A stretch of 64,000 bases of DNA from Anaerolineales bacterium. Its GTDB lineage: Bacteria; Chloroflexota; Anaerolineae; Anaerolineales; UBA4823. The notes below the pieces were generated by a model, which worked only from the letters and a program-made list of their open reading frames with translations, did not search any database and was not told where the DNA came from. Below, one piece after another: positions 29,559 to 39,221 of this stretch (position 1 is the stretch's first letter; each line of letters begins with the position of its first letter). The position numbers were made by a program, and so were the translations under genes. The stretch is from positions 1 through 64,000 of the forward strand of contig JAGVAD010000024.1 in NCBI GenBank assembly GCA_020060465.1, given 5' to 3'.

Positions 29559-30533
29559 TCATGTCTGACGAAATAATTTTGAAAACGCTCGCCCAATGGA
29601 AGATTTCCACATGTCCAGTCCGACCGCAGCCACGATCACGATGCCAAGCGTGATCTCTTGCCAGGAAGCAGGCACCGCCAGAAGGTTCAATCCATTCTGA
29701 ACGACCGCCACGGTCAGCGCGCCCACCAGTGTGGCGATCATGCTGCCATAGCCGCCCACCAGGCTGGCGCCTCCAATCACCGCCGCGGCAATTGACTGTA
29801 AGCCCAATTCTGCGCCATAGTTAGGAGAGCCGGAGTTCAGCCAGGCGGTGAGCAAGACGCCGCCGATTGCAGCGGTCAGCCCGGCGACCACAAAAGCGAG
29901 CAGCTTGCTGCGGTTGACCGCAATACCCGTCAGCCGGGCAGCCGATTCGTTGCCCCCCACTGCATAGATTGCTCTACCCTGAACCGTATTGCGTAGAAAG
30001 AGCGACCCCAGCGCATACAGGATGACCACATAATAGAAAGGCAGCGGAATGCCTAACAGCTTTCCATAGAAAAGAGGCTCAAGCGCAGGCGAGACCGAGA
30101 AGATAGGAGTGCCTTTGGTGATCAAGAACGCCAGTCCGCGGTAGATGCTCATCGTGGCAAGTGTGACAATGAACGAGGGGATTCTGCCGTAAGTGCTGAA
30201 GAAACCATTGACGAATCCACATGCAACGCCGAGCAAGAGCACCAACAAAATCCCCACCGGCAACGGCAGGCCCATATTCTTGACCAGGATTGCCAGTGTG
30301 CAGGTGACCAGGGCCACTGTTGACCCAGGCGAGAGATCAATTCCGCCCGTCAGGATAACCAGCGTCGCTCCGATGGATACCACTGCCACGGTTGCTACCT
30401 GGAGGGAGACGTTCGAAAGATTTTGGGGTTGCAAAAAGCGCGGCGTTGCCAGACTCGCAAAGGTCGCAACTACCAGGAATGCCACCAAAGGACCGGCAAC
30501 AGTCGAACGAAAAAATCTCGAAACTCTCTCCAT
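29559..30533 (-). CDS. Sugar ABC transporter permease (RbsC family)
   Basis: GGIDLSPGSTVAL, YAVGGNESAARLTGIAVN, AAAVIGGASLVGGYGS. Confidence 0.93.
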   Translation of the reverse strand: MERVSRFFRSTVAGPLVAFLVVATFASLATPRFLQPQNLSNVSLQVATVAVVSIGATLVILTGGIDLSPGSTVALVTCTLAILVKNMGLPLPVGILLVLLLGVACGFVNGFFSTYGRIPSFIVTLATMSIYRGLAFLITKGTPIFSVSPALEPLFYGKLLGIPLPFYYVVILYALGSLFLRNTVQGRAIYAVGGNESAARLTGIAVNRSKLLAFVVAGLTAAIGGVLLTAWLNSGSPNYGAELGLQSIAAAVIGGASLVGGYGSMIATLVGALTVAVVQNGLNLLAVPASWQEITLGIVIVAAVGLDMWKSSIGRAFSKLFRQT

Positions 30534-30542
30534 GCTATCTCC

Positions 30543-32096
30543 TTATTCGATTTCGTCACTTGTCCCAGCCCCGGAAGCCATTCCGATCAACTGGTACTCT
30601 GTCATTTGCTCACTCTGGGTAATATGTAAGATCTTGCCATCGCGCACCACCGCCACCCGATCGCTCATGGCTAACAACTCTGGAAAATCTGAGCTGATCA
30701 GGATAATGCTGATCCCGCTGGCAGTCAACTCGTTGATGACATGATAGACCTCCAGCTTGGCGCCAATGTCAATCCCCTGGGTAGGCTCATCCATAATCAA
30801 GATGCGAGCCTGCGAGAACAGCCAACGCGCCAGGATCACTTTTTGTTGATTTCCACCCGATAAATATTGCACCGATCTCTCCAGCGCGGTGGCAGGGATG
30901 TTCATCCGCTTGAGATAAAGCTCGCCAAATTCACGCTCTTTTAGCAGGCTCAAGAATGGACCCTGGAGCAACTCCTTCAGCCTCGAGATGGTGATGTTCT
31001 TCGGGCCTTCGAAGTTGAAAAAGCAGCCATCTGCTTTGCGGTTTTCAGGCACCATGCCGACCCCGGCGGCGACTGCTTCTCTGGGTGAATTGAAGACGAC
31101 CTGACGTCCGTTCAGGAGGATTTTCCCCGCCACGATCTTATCCAGTCCATAAATTGCCCGGGCGATTTCGGTGCGTCCGGAGCCCAGCATCCCGCCTAAT
31201 CCAAAGACTTCGCCCACTCGCACCGAAAAGCTGACATCGTTAACTCCATTCTCGGTGCGAATGCCCTGCACTTCCAGACAAACTTCATCCCGAACATGGC
31301 GCTCCTTCGGATAGTGTTGCTGGATGTCGAAGCCCACCATTGCCCGCACCACGTCGCCCATCTTCAGCTTTGAAATCGGCTCGCTCGCCACGCGCCGACC
31401 ATCTTTCAGGATAGTGACTCGATCCGCAATTTGAAAGACTTCATCCAAACGATGGGAAATATAGATAATGGCTTTATTTTGCGCCGTCAGGCGGCGGATC
31501 AATTCCATCAGGCGCTGGGTTTCCAACAAGCCTAGCGCCGCAGTCGGTTCATCCATGATCAGCAGATTAGATTCCAGCGAGATCGCCTTGGCGATCTCGA
31601 CCAACTGCTGTTCGGCGACCGAAAGGGTGCGCACGATTTCGTCCGGGTCAATCGCCAGAGATAGCTGCTCCAGCACCTGGCGGGTACCCTTGCGAACGGC
31701 AGGCCAGTCAATCATTCCAGCCGAATTGCGGGGATAGCGCCCCAAATAGATGTTTTCGGCTACCGTTAGAGAAGGGACAAGCGAAAATTCCTGGTAGATC
31801 GTCGCCACTCCCGCGGCGCGTGCGTCCATGGGGTGATGAAACCGCACCGGTCGCCCCCGGAACAAGATCTCGCCCTTTTCTGGCTGATGGACGCCCGCTA
31901 TGCATTTGGCCAGCGTGGATTTTCCAGAACCGTTTTCGCCCAGCAGGGCGTGCACCTCTCCAGGATAGATGTCCATTGAAACATCCTCCAGCGCCTGCAC
32001 ACCTGGAAAGGCTTTCGAGATTCCACGTACTTGCCAGAGCGGCTCATTCAGAGGGGTTTCCAGCACACCAACTCGGTCTGCGGTCATGTCGCTCAT
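30543..32096 (-). CDS. Sugar ABC transporter ATP-binding protein (RbsA/MglA family, two NBDs)
   Basis: GENGSGKSTLAKCIAG, LIMDEPTAAL, LSGGNQQKVILARWL, IDIGAKLEVY. Confidence 0.95.
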   Translation of the reverse strand: MSDMTADRVGVLETPLNEPLWQVRGISKAFPGVQALEDVSMDIYPGEVHALLGENGSGKSTLAKCIAGVHQPEKGEILFRGRPVRFHHPMDARAAGVATIYQEFSLVPSLTVAENIYLGRYPRNSAGMIDWPAVRKGTRQVLEQLSLAIDPDEIVRTLSVAEQQLVEIAKAISLESNLLIMDEPTAALGLLETQRLMELIRRLTAQNKAIIYISHRLDEVFQIADRVTILKDGRRVASEPISKLKMGDVVRAMVGFDIQQHYPKERHVRDEVCLEVQGIRTENGVNDVSFSVRVGEVFGLGGMLGSGRTEIARAIYGLDKIVAGKILLNGRQVVFNSPREAVAAGVGMVPENRKADGCFFNFEGPKNITISRLKELLQGPFLSLLKEREFGELYLKRMNIPATALERSVQYLSGGNQQKVILARWLFSQARILIMDEPTQGIDIGAKLEVYHVINELTASGISIILISSDFPELLAMSDRVAVVRDGKILHITQSEQMTEYQLIGMASGAGTSDEIE

Positions 32097-32160
32097 GCGC
32101 TTCTCCCAGGGTATCTTTGAGGAGCAAAGACAGATTTCATTTTACCTGAAACCTCCCTTA

Positions 32161-32203
32161 CCAGGCCCAGGAAAAACCGATGGCGGCTTTCCCTGGGACC
32201 TGG
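32161..32203 (-). promoter_or_regulatory. Intra-operon hairpin between substrate-binding gene and ATPase gene
   Basis: CCAGGCCCAGG (32161-32171)/CCTGGGACCTGG (32192-32203), single A bulge; no U-tract. Confidence 0.6.
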
Positions 32204-32231
32204 TTTATGGGGTGATTAACTCATCTTCCCT

Positions 32232-33386
32232 CTATGGGCATGTATAGACCATTGAGGGTTTCGGATACAGTTCTTCGGGGTGGCACAAGAACGAGAGGAC
32301 ATTGTTCTTGTCGGTTGTGATGGAGGGGGTCTCGACCCAACCGCCGGGGAATTTCCCGTTCAAGACATCCATAGCCACCATCAGCGCCACCTTGCCCATC
32401 ACGAAGGGGGTGGTGTTCTGGGTCGCCGTCCAGCGTCCGGCGGCGATGTCTTCCAGTCCGGTGGTGTCGCCGTCGTTGCCGAAGATCAGGATGTCCTTGC
32501 GCCCCAACGCTTCAGCCGCCTTGGCCGCGCCAATCGCGATGTAGTCGTTAGCCGCCACCACCAGGTTGATCTCTGGGTGCGCCTGGATCATGTCCATCAT
32601 CGCCTTGTTGCCTGTCTCCACGTTCCATTCGGTGGGCAGGGTGGCGATGATCTTCATGTCAGGGTAGTTCTTGAAGGCATCCAGGAAGCCGCCGATGCGC
32701 TCGGTGGAGTGGTAACCGGGCAACCCTTCCAGCACGCCCACATTCGCCTTGCCGTTGACCATCTTGGCAGCGTACTCGCCCAGGTTCTTGGTGCCTTTGC
32801 GCTGACCATAGCCCACCACCGCATTCACCGGGGTGGGGAAGGAAGCGATGTCGGAGTTCACGATCACCACTGCGATGCCCTTGTCTATGGCTTGCTTGAC
32901 CAGCGGGGCGGCAGCGTTCTCGTCATGGGTGGACAGGATGATCGCATCCACGCCCTGGGTGGTCACATCTTGCAGCATTTTCATCTGCGTGGCGATGTCG
33001 GAGCCGCTTTGCGGAGCCAGCATGAAGGTCTCCACGCCCAACTCGGCGGCTTTGGTCTTGATGCCTTCGCCGATAGCCATGTAGTAGTTGAACTCGGTGG
33101 CGGGGGGCATGTAGGCGATGCGCACCGGAGCGCCGGGTTTGTAAGCCACCGGGGCGGTGGATTGCGAGCCCGCCTCCAACGGCATGATGGATACAGCGCC
33201 CTCAGGCAGGACGTATTCGCCGGCTGGCGCTTCGGCCTGGGTCGGCGCTGCAGGTGGTTCGGTTGCCGCGGCTGGGGCGGTTGTAGATACAGGCGGAGCT
33301 TGAGTAGCTGGCGTTGTGCAAGCCGAAAGGATAAACGCAATCGCCATCAAAATGCTGAGCAGTTTCCTCATTTCATCTCTCCTCAT
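32232..33386 (-). CDS. Sugar ABC transporter substrate-binding lipoprotein
   Basis: Lipobox FILSACT, Pro/Ala linker, periplasmic-binding fold (VDAIILSTHDENAAAPLVKQAIDKGIAVVIVNSD). Confidence 0.93.
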   Translation of the reverse strand: MRRDEMRKLLSILMAIAFILSACTTPATQAPPVSTTAPAAATEPPAAPTQAEAPAGEYVLPEGAVSIMPLEAGSQSTAPVAYKPGAPVRIAYMPPATEFNYYMAIGEGIKTKAAELGVETFMLAPQSGSDIATQMKMLQDVTTQGVDAIILSTHDENAAAPLVKQAIDKGIAVVIVNSDIASFPTPVNAVVGYGQRKGTKNLGEYAAKMVNGKANVGVLEGLPGYHSTERIGGFLDAFKNYPDMKIIATLPTEWNVETGNKAMMDMIQAHPEINLVVAANDYIAIGAAKAAEALGRKDILIFGNDGDTTGLEDIAAGRWTATQNTTPFVMGKVALMVAMDVLNGKFPGGWVETPSITTDKNNVLSFLCHPEELYPKPSMVYTCP

Positions 33387-33476
33387 GAGTAATCGAATAT
33401 CGGATTAACCAGTTGATTGAATTTGTACTTGGCAGGTTTGTTCTGGATTTTATGAAATCACCTCCTCTCGCTAGTT

Positions 33477-34454
33477 TCACTTCTGCCTGCTTTTTCTGCG
33501 CTCATTCAGCACATCAACGACCACTGCAATGATCAGAATTAAACCGGTAACCAGATTTTGCCAATAGATATCCATTCCCAGTAGATTTAACGCGTTTGCC
33601 AGCACCCCCATGAAAAGCGCGCCCAGAAAGGCTCCAAACACCGACCCTTCGCCGCCGCTCAGGCTGGCGCCGCCGATGATGGTGGCGGTGATCACCCGCA
33701 GCTCAACGCCTGTGCCGACGGTCAGCGAAGAGGAGCCAAAACGCGCAGTAATCATGATCCCAGCAATGCCCGCCAGGAGCGCCACCAAGCAGTAGTTAAA
33801 GATCTTCACCAGGTCAACCGGGATACCCGATAAACCGGCAGCCTTTTCATTCCCGCCAATGTAATAGGATTGGCGGAAGAAACGCGAGTTGCGCATCAAC
33901 AAATCGCCCACAATGACCAGTGTGAGCATAATATAGATTGGATATTGCACGCCAAACAGTCTCCCCTGCCCGACGACCGTGAACGATGCAGGCAGGTTGA
34001 GAACCGCTTTGCCGCTCGCCAGCACCAGGGTAAGCCCGCGCACGGTGATTTGCATCCCCAGAGTGGCGATAAATGGGTTGATCTTGAGCTTCGAAACAAG
34101 CAATCCGTTGATCAACCCTATCCCCAGCGCGGCCAGTAAACCTAAGAGGATCGAAATCACCGCTGGGAGTTTAAGTACTGTTAAGGCAAGTCCACACACC
34201 ACCCCTGTAAAAGCCAATGTGGATCCAACAGAAAGGTCCAGCCCGCCAGAAATGAGCAAGATCACCATCCCCACCGCGATGGTCGCTTCAACGGATAAGC
34301 CCAAGAGGATGGCTTCGATATTCGCCTTATTCATGAAAACGTCAGACACCATGGTCATGATCAGGCTGACGACCACCAAGACAATGAAAAGCGAGAACTC
34401 GCGGTATGCGGCAACATCTCTGACTGTTCGGGCAATCTTTCCGCTTATAGTCAT
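33477..34454 (-). CDS. Sugar ABC transporter permease (RbsC family)
   Basis: ISGGLDLSVGSTLAFTGVV, YYIGGNEKAAGLSGIPVD, IIGGASLSGGEGS. Confidence 0.93.
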   Translation of the reverse strand: MTISGKIARTVRDVAAYREFSLFIVLVVVSLIMTMVSDVFMNKANIEAILLGLSVEATIAVGMVILLISGGLDLSVGSTLAFTGVVCGLALTVLKLPAVISILLGLLAALGIGLINGLLVSKLKINPFIATLGMQITVRGLTLVLASGKAVLNLPASFTVVGQGRLFGVQYPIYIMLTLVIVGDLLMRNSRFFRQSYYIGGNEKAAGLSGIPVDLVKIFNYCLVALLAGIAGIMITARFGSSSLTVGTGVELRVITATIIGGASLSGGEGSVFGAFLGALFMGVLANALNLLGMDIYWQNLVTGLILIIAVVVDVLNERRKSRQK

Positions 34455-34515
34455 TTCTGCGTTTTCCTCGTTGCTTTCCTTTTCCTCTATTCTTTCAATT
34501 CATCATAGCTGGGCT

Positions 34516-36024
34516 TTAAGCGTGCTGCGTTTCTTCCAGGCCCGCCGCATAGGACAGGATTAATTCCTCGGAAAAGTCTTTTCGTTGAACTTCTCCCTTG
34601 ATCCGCCCCTGATGCATCACCAGTATTCGATCGCACATGCCAATCAGCTCTGGCAGGTCAGACGAAATTAAGATAATCCCCACGCCTGCATTGGCGAACT
34701 CACGCAGCGTTTTATAGATTTCTGCACGAGCGCCTACATCTACGCCCCGTGTGGGCTCGTCGAAAATCACAACCTCGGGCTGGATGCCCATCCACATTGC
34801 CACCAGACATTTCTGTTGATTGCCGCCGGATAAATGCAACACCTTCTTCAAAATCGAAGCCGTCTGGATGGAATAGATCTCGATTTGTTTTTCGGCGTAC
34901 TCGTTAACCAGCTTCTGGTTCAGGAAATCCATTCGTGAGGCGAACCGTTTTAAGGATGGGGCGATCAAGTTTTCGCGCACTGTCATTCCCAAGAACAGCC
35001 CCCATCCTTTGCGATCCTCGGTGAGATATGCAATTCGCCTCTTGATCGCGTCTTCAGGTTTTGAGATCTGGATCTCATTTCCATTCAAATAGATCTTCCC
35101 CGAATCCTTTCGATCAATCCCGAAGATCGCTCGTGCCACTTCCGTTCTGCCTGCGCCCACCAATCCTGCAAAGCCAAGAATTTCACCCGCCCGCAGTTGG
35201 AAATTGATATCCTGAAACACCCCTTTGCGGGAGAGAGACTCAACCCGCAGGCGCTCTGCGCCCAACGGCTTTTCGACAGCCGCGCCGTAAAGGTTCGTGA
35301 TCTGGCGTCCTACCATCATCGAAACGAGATCGTTCTCCGACACTTCGCTCACATTCCGACTGGCGATATACTTGCCATCCCGCATCACAATGACGCGACT
35401 GGCGATCTGAAAGATCTCCGACAGTTTATGTGTGATGTAGATAAAAGACATGCCCTGTTCCTGCAATTTGCGGATGTTTTGGAACAGGTAGGCAATTTCA
35501 TTTTCGGTCAGCGAAGATGTGGGTTCATCCAGGATCAAAACCTTAGGGTGAGTAGAGATCGCTTTAAGAATCTCCAGGATTTGCTGTTGCCCCATAGACA
35601 ACCGTTTTACCAATATCCGTGGGTCAAGATCCAGATCAAACCTGCTGAGAAAATCTTGCGCCTCTTGGTAGAGCGCTTTCCACTGTACGTTGTTCAGCCT
35701 GCCAACCGGCTGGCGATTGGCGAAGATATTTTCTGCTACGGATAAGCTTCCAACCAGGGAGAGTTCCTGGAATACCATACTGATCCCTGCTCGAATGGCA
35801 TCGGCTGGCGAGTTGAATGAAACGGTCTTTCCTTCCAGGATAATTCGGCCCGAGTCGGGTCGTTGCGCTCCGCCCAGGATTTGCGTTAATGTGCTTTTCC
35901 CTGCTCCATTCTCTCCCACCAGGGCCAGGATTTCACCATGTCCCAGCGACAGGCTTACGTTATCCACCGCCAGTACGCCTGGAAAGCTTTTAGAAATGTT
36001 TTCTGCTCGCAGGACCTCTTCCAT
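34516..36024 (-). CDS. Sugar ABC transporter ATP-binding protein (RbsA/MglA family)
   Basis: GENGAGKSTLTQILGG, LILDEPTSSL, LSGGNQQKCLVAMW, VDVGARAEIY; ATG 36024 preferred over TTG 36039. Confidence 0.94.
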   Translation of the reverse strand: MEEVLRAENISKSFPGVLAVDNVSLSLGHGEILALVGENGAGKSTLTQILGGAQRPDSGRIILEGKTVSFNSPADAIRAGISMVFQELSLVGSLSVAENIFANRQPVGRLNNVQWKALYQEAQDFLSRFDLDLDPRILVKRLSMGQQQILEILKAISTHPKVLILDEPTSSLTENEIAYLFQNIRKLQEQGMSFIYITHKLSEIFQIASRVIVMRDGKYIASRNVSEVSENDLVSMMVGRQITNLYGAAVEKPLGAERLRVESLSRKGVFQDINFQLRAGEILGFAGLVGAGRTEVARAIFGIDRKDSGKIYLNGNEIQISKPEDAIKRRIAYLTEDRKGWGLFLGMTVRENLIAPSLKRFASRMDFLNQKLVNEYAEKQIEIYSIQTASILKKVLHLSGGNQQKCLVAMWMGIQPEVVIFDEPTRGVDVGARAEIYKTLREFANAGVGIILISSDLPELIGMCDRILVMHQGRIKGEVQRKDFSEELILSYAAGLEETQHA

Positions 36025-36035
36025 CTCGTCTCTGT

Positions 36036-36076
36036 TCAAAAAGGGGGATGCAAATGATGATCTGCATCCCCCCTTT
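36036..36076 (-). terminator. Intra-operon terminator/attenuator-like hairpin downstream of second substrate-binding gene
   Basis: aaagggggatgca...tgcatccccccttt inverted repeat, followed by U5 on minus strand. Confidence 0.7.
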
Positions 36077-36079
36077 AGC

Positions 36080-37117
36080 TTATTTCGTGTATATCTCGTT
36101 GGCGGCCAGGAAGTAATCTACATTATCTTTGTTGATGTAGTTCACCCACATAAAGATGTTCGTTGGACCTGTGATCACACCGGCTGCCTTATTGTCGGAG
36201 GTCAACGGCGCCTGGTGATGGACATAGTTGTAGAGGACCTGCAGGCACCAGAAAGCCATCGCCGCGTCGTCTTGGGCTACGGTCCCAGTGAGCGTCCCGT
36301 TTTTGATCTTTTGCAGGATGTCTGAGTTGCGATCCATTGCTACAACCTTCACTTGCCCAACCTTGCCGGCTTCCTCTACGGCTGTGGCAGCGCCAATTCC
36401 TGCGGTCGAGTCGGTGCCCACAAACGCAGCCAGATCCGGGTTGCGCTGCAGGATGTCCTTGGCAACATTCACTGCGGTGACCGTGTCAGCTTTCGTATCG
36501 CCAACCTGGACAACTTCAATATCGGGGTAGGCTTTGAACGCATCGCGATAACCAGCTTCGCGATCATCGAACATTTGCACGCCGGGGATGCTGAGAATAG
36601 CAACCTTGCCCTTGCCGCCGAGCGCCTCAGCGATCGCCTTCCCGCCGGTGTACCCCAGGTCGTGCTGGTAGGAGCCAACATAGGCAATGCGCTTGGATTC
36701 AGGCAGGTCTCCCAGGATGGTGACTACCGGGATGCCAGCGTCGCTCGCCTTGTTAATTTCGGGTGTCAGCACAGGTTCAACCCCGAAGACGCATATCCCT
36801 TTCGGCTGCCTGGCGATCGCCTGATCGAAAGCTGCCACCATGGCATTCATGTCGTACTCAGCGGGGCCGACATAACTGGTCTTAACGCCCAGCACTTCTC
36901 CGCCCCATTTCCAGCCGTATTTGTGGGCGTTGAAGAACTCCAGGTTACCCATCGAAGAGACATAAATGTACTCCTCGTCTGCCGTCGCCGGTTGCGCCGG
37001 TTGCGCCGGTTCGGCGTTGGCTGGAGCCTGGGTAGCGACTGGCTGCTGTGAGCAGGCCCCTAGAAGAAGGGCCAACCCAGTCAGCAGGCTGAACAGGATC
37101 ATAAGTTTGGATTTCAT
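36080..37117 (-). CDS. Sugar ABC transporter substrate-binding lipoprotein
   Basis: Lipobox LLLGACS, ribose-binding-protein-like fold. Confidence 0.93.
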   Translation of the reverse strand: MKSKLMILFSLLTGLALLLGACSQQPVATQAPANAEPAQPAQPATADEEYIYVSSMGNLEFFNAHKYGWKWGGEVLGVKTSYVGPAEYDMNAMVAAFDQAIARQPKGICVFGVEPVLTPEINKASDAGIPVVTILGDLPESKRIAYVGSYQHDLGYTGGKAIAEALGGKGKVAILSIPGVQMFDDREAGYRDAFKAYPDIEVVQVGDTKADTVTAVNVAKDILQRNPDLAAFVGTDSTAGIGAATAVEEAGKVGQVKVVAMDRNSDILQKIKNGTLTGTVAQDDAAMAFWCLQVLYNYVHHQAPLTSDNKAAGVITGPTNIFMWVNYINKDNVDYFLAANEIYTK

Positions 37118-37201
37118 TGGGTCTTCTCCTTCATTTCTCTTCGAATATTGATCTTCCCGGATGACGGATCGGTCTATTGCTCCGGGTGGTGAATTGCTGA
37201 C

Positions 37202-38359
37202 TTAGCGGGCGACGCGCTTGCCGCCGCCAAGTACGTCCGCCTTAAGCAGTTCTTGCACTTCTGCCCGAGTCACGATCGGCAAATCAAACATCAGTGTCTG
37301 TTTGATGCGCGTGGCTGCATCGCCGACCAGTAACCCCTTTTCCATACCTTCGGTATTGAAACCGGCGGTAAGCAGACCGTAATAGAAACCTCCATTCCAG
37401 GTGTCGCCTCCTCCAAGCCTGTCCATCAACACAATGGATTTGACGGCGGGAGAACGAATGAAGTTGCCCTGCGAATCCATCACTGCCGTTTCCCATCGCT
37501 GCTGCTCAAACGTATCCGGGTAACGAATGGTGATGGCGACGATTTTTGTATCGAACTGTTCGCCAACCTGCGCGGCGAAATCCTTAATGTCCTGGTCGGT
37601 CAGCTCGCCGATGTCGCCTTGATCAATTTGCTGCGCGCTGTATTGACCGCACCCAATTCCGTAGAGGGCGGCCATATCCTCGATTGTGGTGATCAAAATA
37701 TCAACATTTTGTTTCAAGATGGGCGTCATCACAGCTTTACATTGCTCAGGGCTCCACAGCGTCGCACGGTAGTTGAAATCCATCCCCACCAGGCAGTCCG
37801 CTGGTTTGGCTGCTATTGCTTCCTGAAATGCTTCCAGCAGGTAGTTTTTCTCGTATTTGCTGTGATGCGACAAGCCGAAGGTGATCCCAGAAGTGTGGAA
37901 TAATTTGCAGTCCTTCAGCGCAGCAGCCCAATTGACCATCCCAGCCCCCAGCCGGCTGGCAGCAGAGTACATTCGCTGGTAGTAAGCCACGCTCTTGCGC
38001 GGCGTGCGACCTAATTCATAGAGCAGACGGCCAATCGGCTCTGTCTTTGGCGCCCAGACGAAATAATTGGTATTAATCCCCTGCCCTCGCGCGGTGTCGC
38101 GCAGCAGCCACCCATACGGGTTGTCTGGTACGCGGGTGATATAGGCAGAGGGGATTCCGAATCGAGCCAAAACCATGCACAGCGTCAATTCGCTTCCCGC
38201 CAAAGAGATATATACCTGTCGGGTGGTCTCCAAACGTTGCGCATCGCACGGCGTGTCGCGAATCATCGTCTCGCCGAAGGTAACAAAAGCCGGTCCCTTT
38301 CCAGCGAAGGAGCTCAAATCATCCTTTGTGATGTCGTACTTGATTTTGCCATCGCCCAT
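37202..38359 (-). CDS. PfkB-family sugar kinase (2-keto-3-deoxygluconate kinase-like)
   Basis: VTFGETMIRDTP, DRLGGGDTWNGGFYYGLL. Confidence 0.88.
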   Translation of the reverse strand: MGDGKIKYDITKDDLSSFAGKGPAFVTFGETMIRDTPCDAQRLETTRQVYISLAGSELTLCMVLARFGIPSAYITRVPDNPYGWLLRDTARGQGINTNYFVWAPKTEPIGRLLYELGRTPRKSVAYYQRMYSAASRLGAGMVNWAAALKDCKLFHTSGITFGLSHHSKYEKNYLLEAFQEAIAAKPADCLVGMDFNYRATLWSPEQCKAVMTPILKQNVDILITTIEDMAALYGIGCGQYSAQQIDQGDIGELTDQDIKDFAAQVGEQFDTKIVAITIRYPDTFEQQRWETAVMDSQGNFIRSPAVKSIVLMDRLGGGDTWNGGFYYGLLTAGFNTEGMEKGLLVGDAATRIKQTLMFDLPIVTRAEVQELLKADVLGGGKRVAR

Positions 38360-38374
38360 TATCCATCGTCCTCT

Positions 38375-39145
38375 CTACCAGGTTTCGAGCTGGGCAGTCA
38401 ATCCGCCATCTACAAAGAGTTGAGTCCCGGTAATGAAAGACGCCTCATCGCTTGCCAGGAACGCCGCCGCATAACCGATATCCTCCGGTTGACCGATGCG
38501 CTTCATCACCTGCCGTTTTTCCACCAGGCGACGCTGTTCTTCTGGGTCATCGTAGCTGTCGAAGATGCTTTGAATGAGCGGCGTAAGCACCCAGCCCGGG
38601 GCAATCGAATTGACCCGGATGGTCGGGCCGTAATCAATGGCCATGTTGCGCGTCAGCGCCGTGATCCCGCCTTTGGATGCGGCGTATGGGGCGACGCCGT
38701 TGACCGTCTGGAAAGAATGGACAGACGAAATATTAATAATCGCTCCCTTGCCGATCTTCTGCATGTGCGGGATCACATACTTGGAGCACAGGAATTGACC
38801 TTTTAGGTTGACATTCAAACAGCGATCCCAGTCTTCGCTGCTTGTATCCAGCAGCGTTTTATAGACGCCAATCCCGGCGTTGTTCACCAGGATATCAATC
38901 CTGCCATAATGAGCCAGCGTCTTTTCGACCATGGCCTTGACCTGCTCTTCATTGGAGACATCGCACAGGATGAATATGGCGTCTCCGCCCATTTGGCGCA
39001 TTTGCTCGGCTGTAGCTTCGCCGCCCTTTTCATCCCAATCAACCACGGCAACTTTTGCCCCTTCTTGGATGAACACTTTGACGATGCCCCAGCCAATGCC
39101 TTTGGCGCCTCCAGTGACAATTGCAACTCGGTCTTTAAGTTTCAT
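38375..39145 (-). CDS. SDR-family oxidoreductase
   Basis: VAIVTGGAKGIGWGI, NNAGIG, YAASKGG; ATG 39145 (MKLKDRVAIV). Confidence 0.94.
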   Translation of the reverse strand: MKLKDRVAIVTGGAKGIGWGIVKVFIQEGAKVAVVDWDEKGGEATAEQMRQMGGDAIFILCDVSNEEQVKAMVEKTLAHYGRIDILVNNAGIGVYKTLLDTSSEDWDRCLNVNLKGQFLCSKYVIPHMQKIGKGAIINISSVHSFQTVNGVAPYAASKGGITALTRNMAIDYGPTIRVNSIAPGWVLTPLIQSIFDSYDDPEEQRRLVEKRQVMKRIGQPEDIGYAAAFLASDEASFITGTQLFVDGGLTAQLETW

Positions 39146-39221
39146 GTCGGACCCCTTTCGTTGGTTTTTCAAATCATCGGTTTCATTCAGATAACAGTCG
39201 CCCTCAAGCGGTCGAAATGAT

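Noticed and set aside
32280-33392. 370-aa plus-strand ORF opposite the substrate-binding protein
   Set aside because: His/Gly-rich shadow frame; sense strand encodes a clear lipoprotein binding protein.
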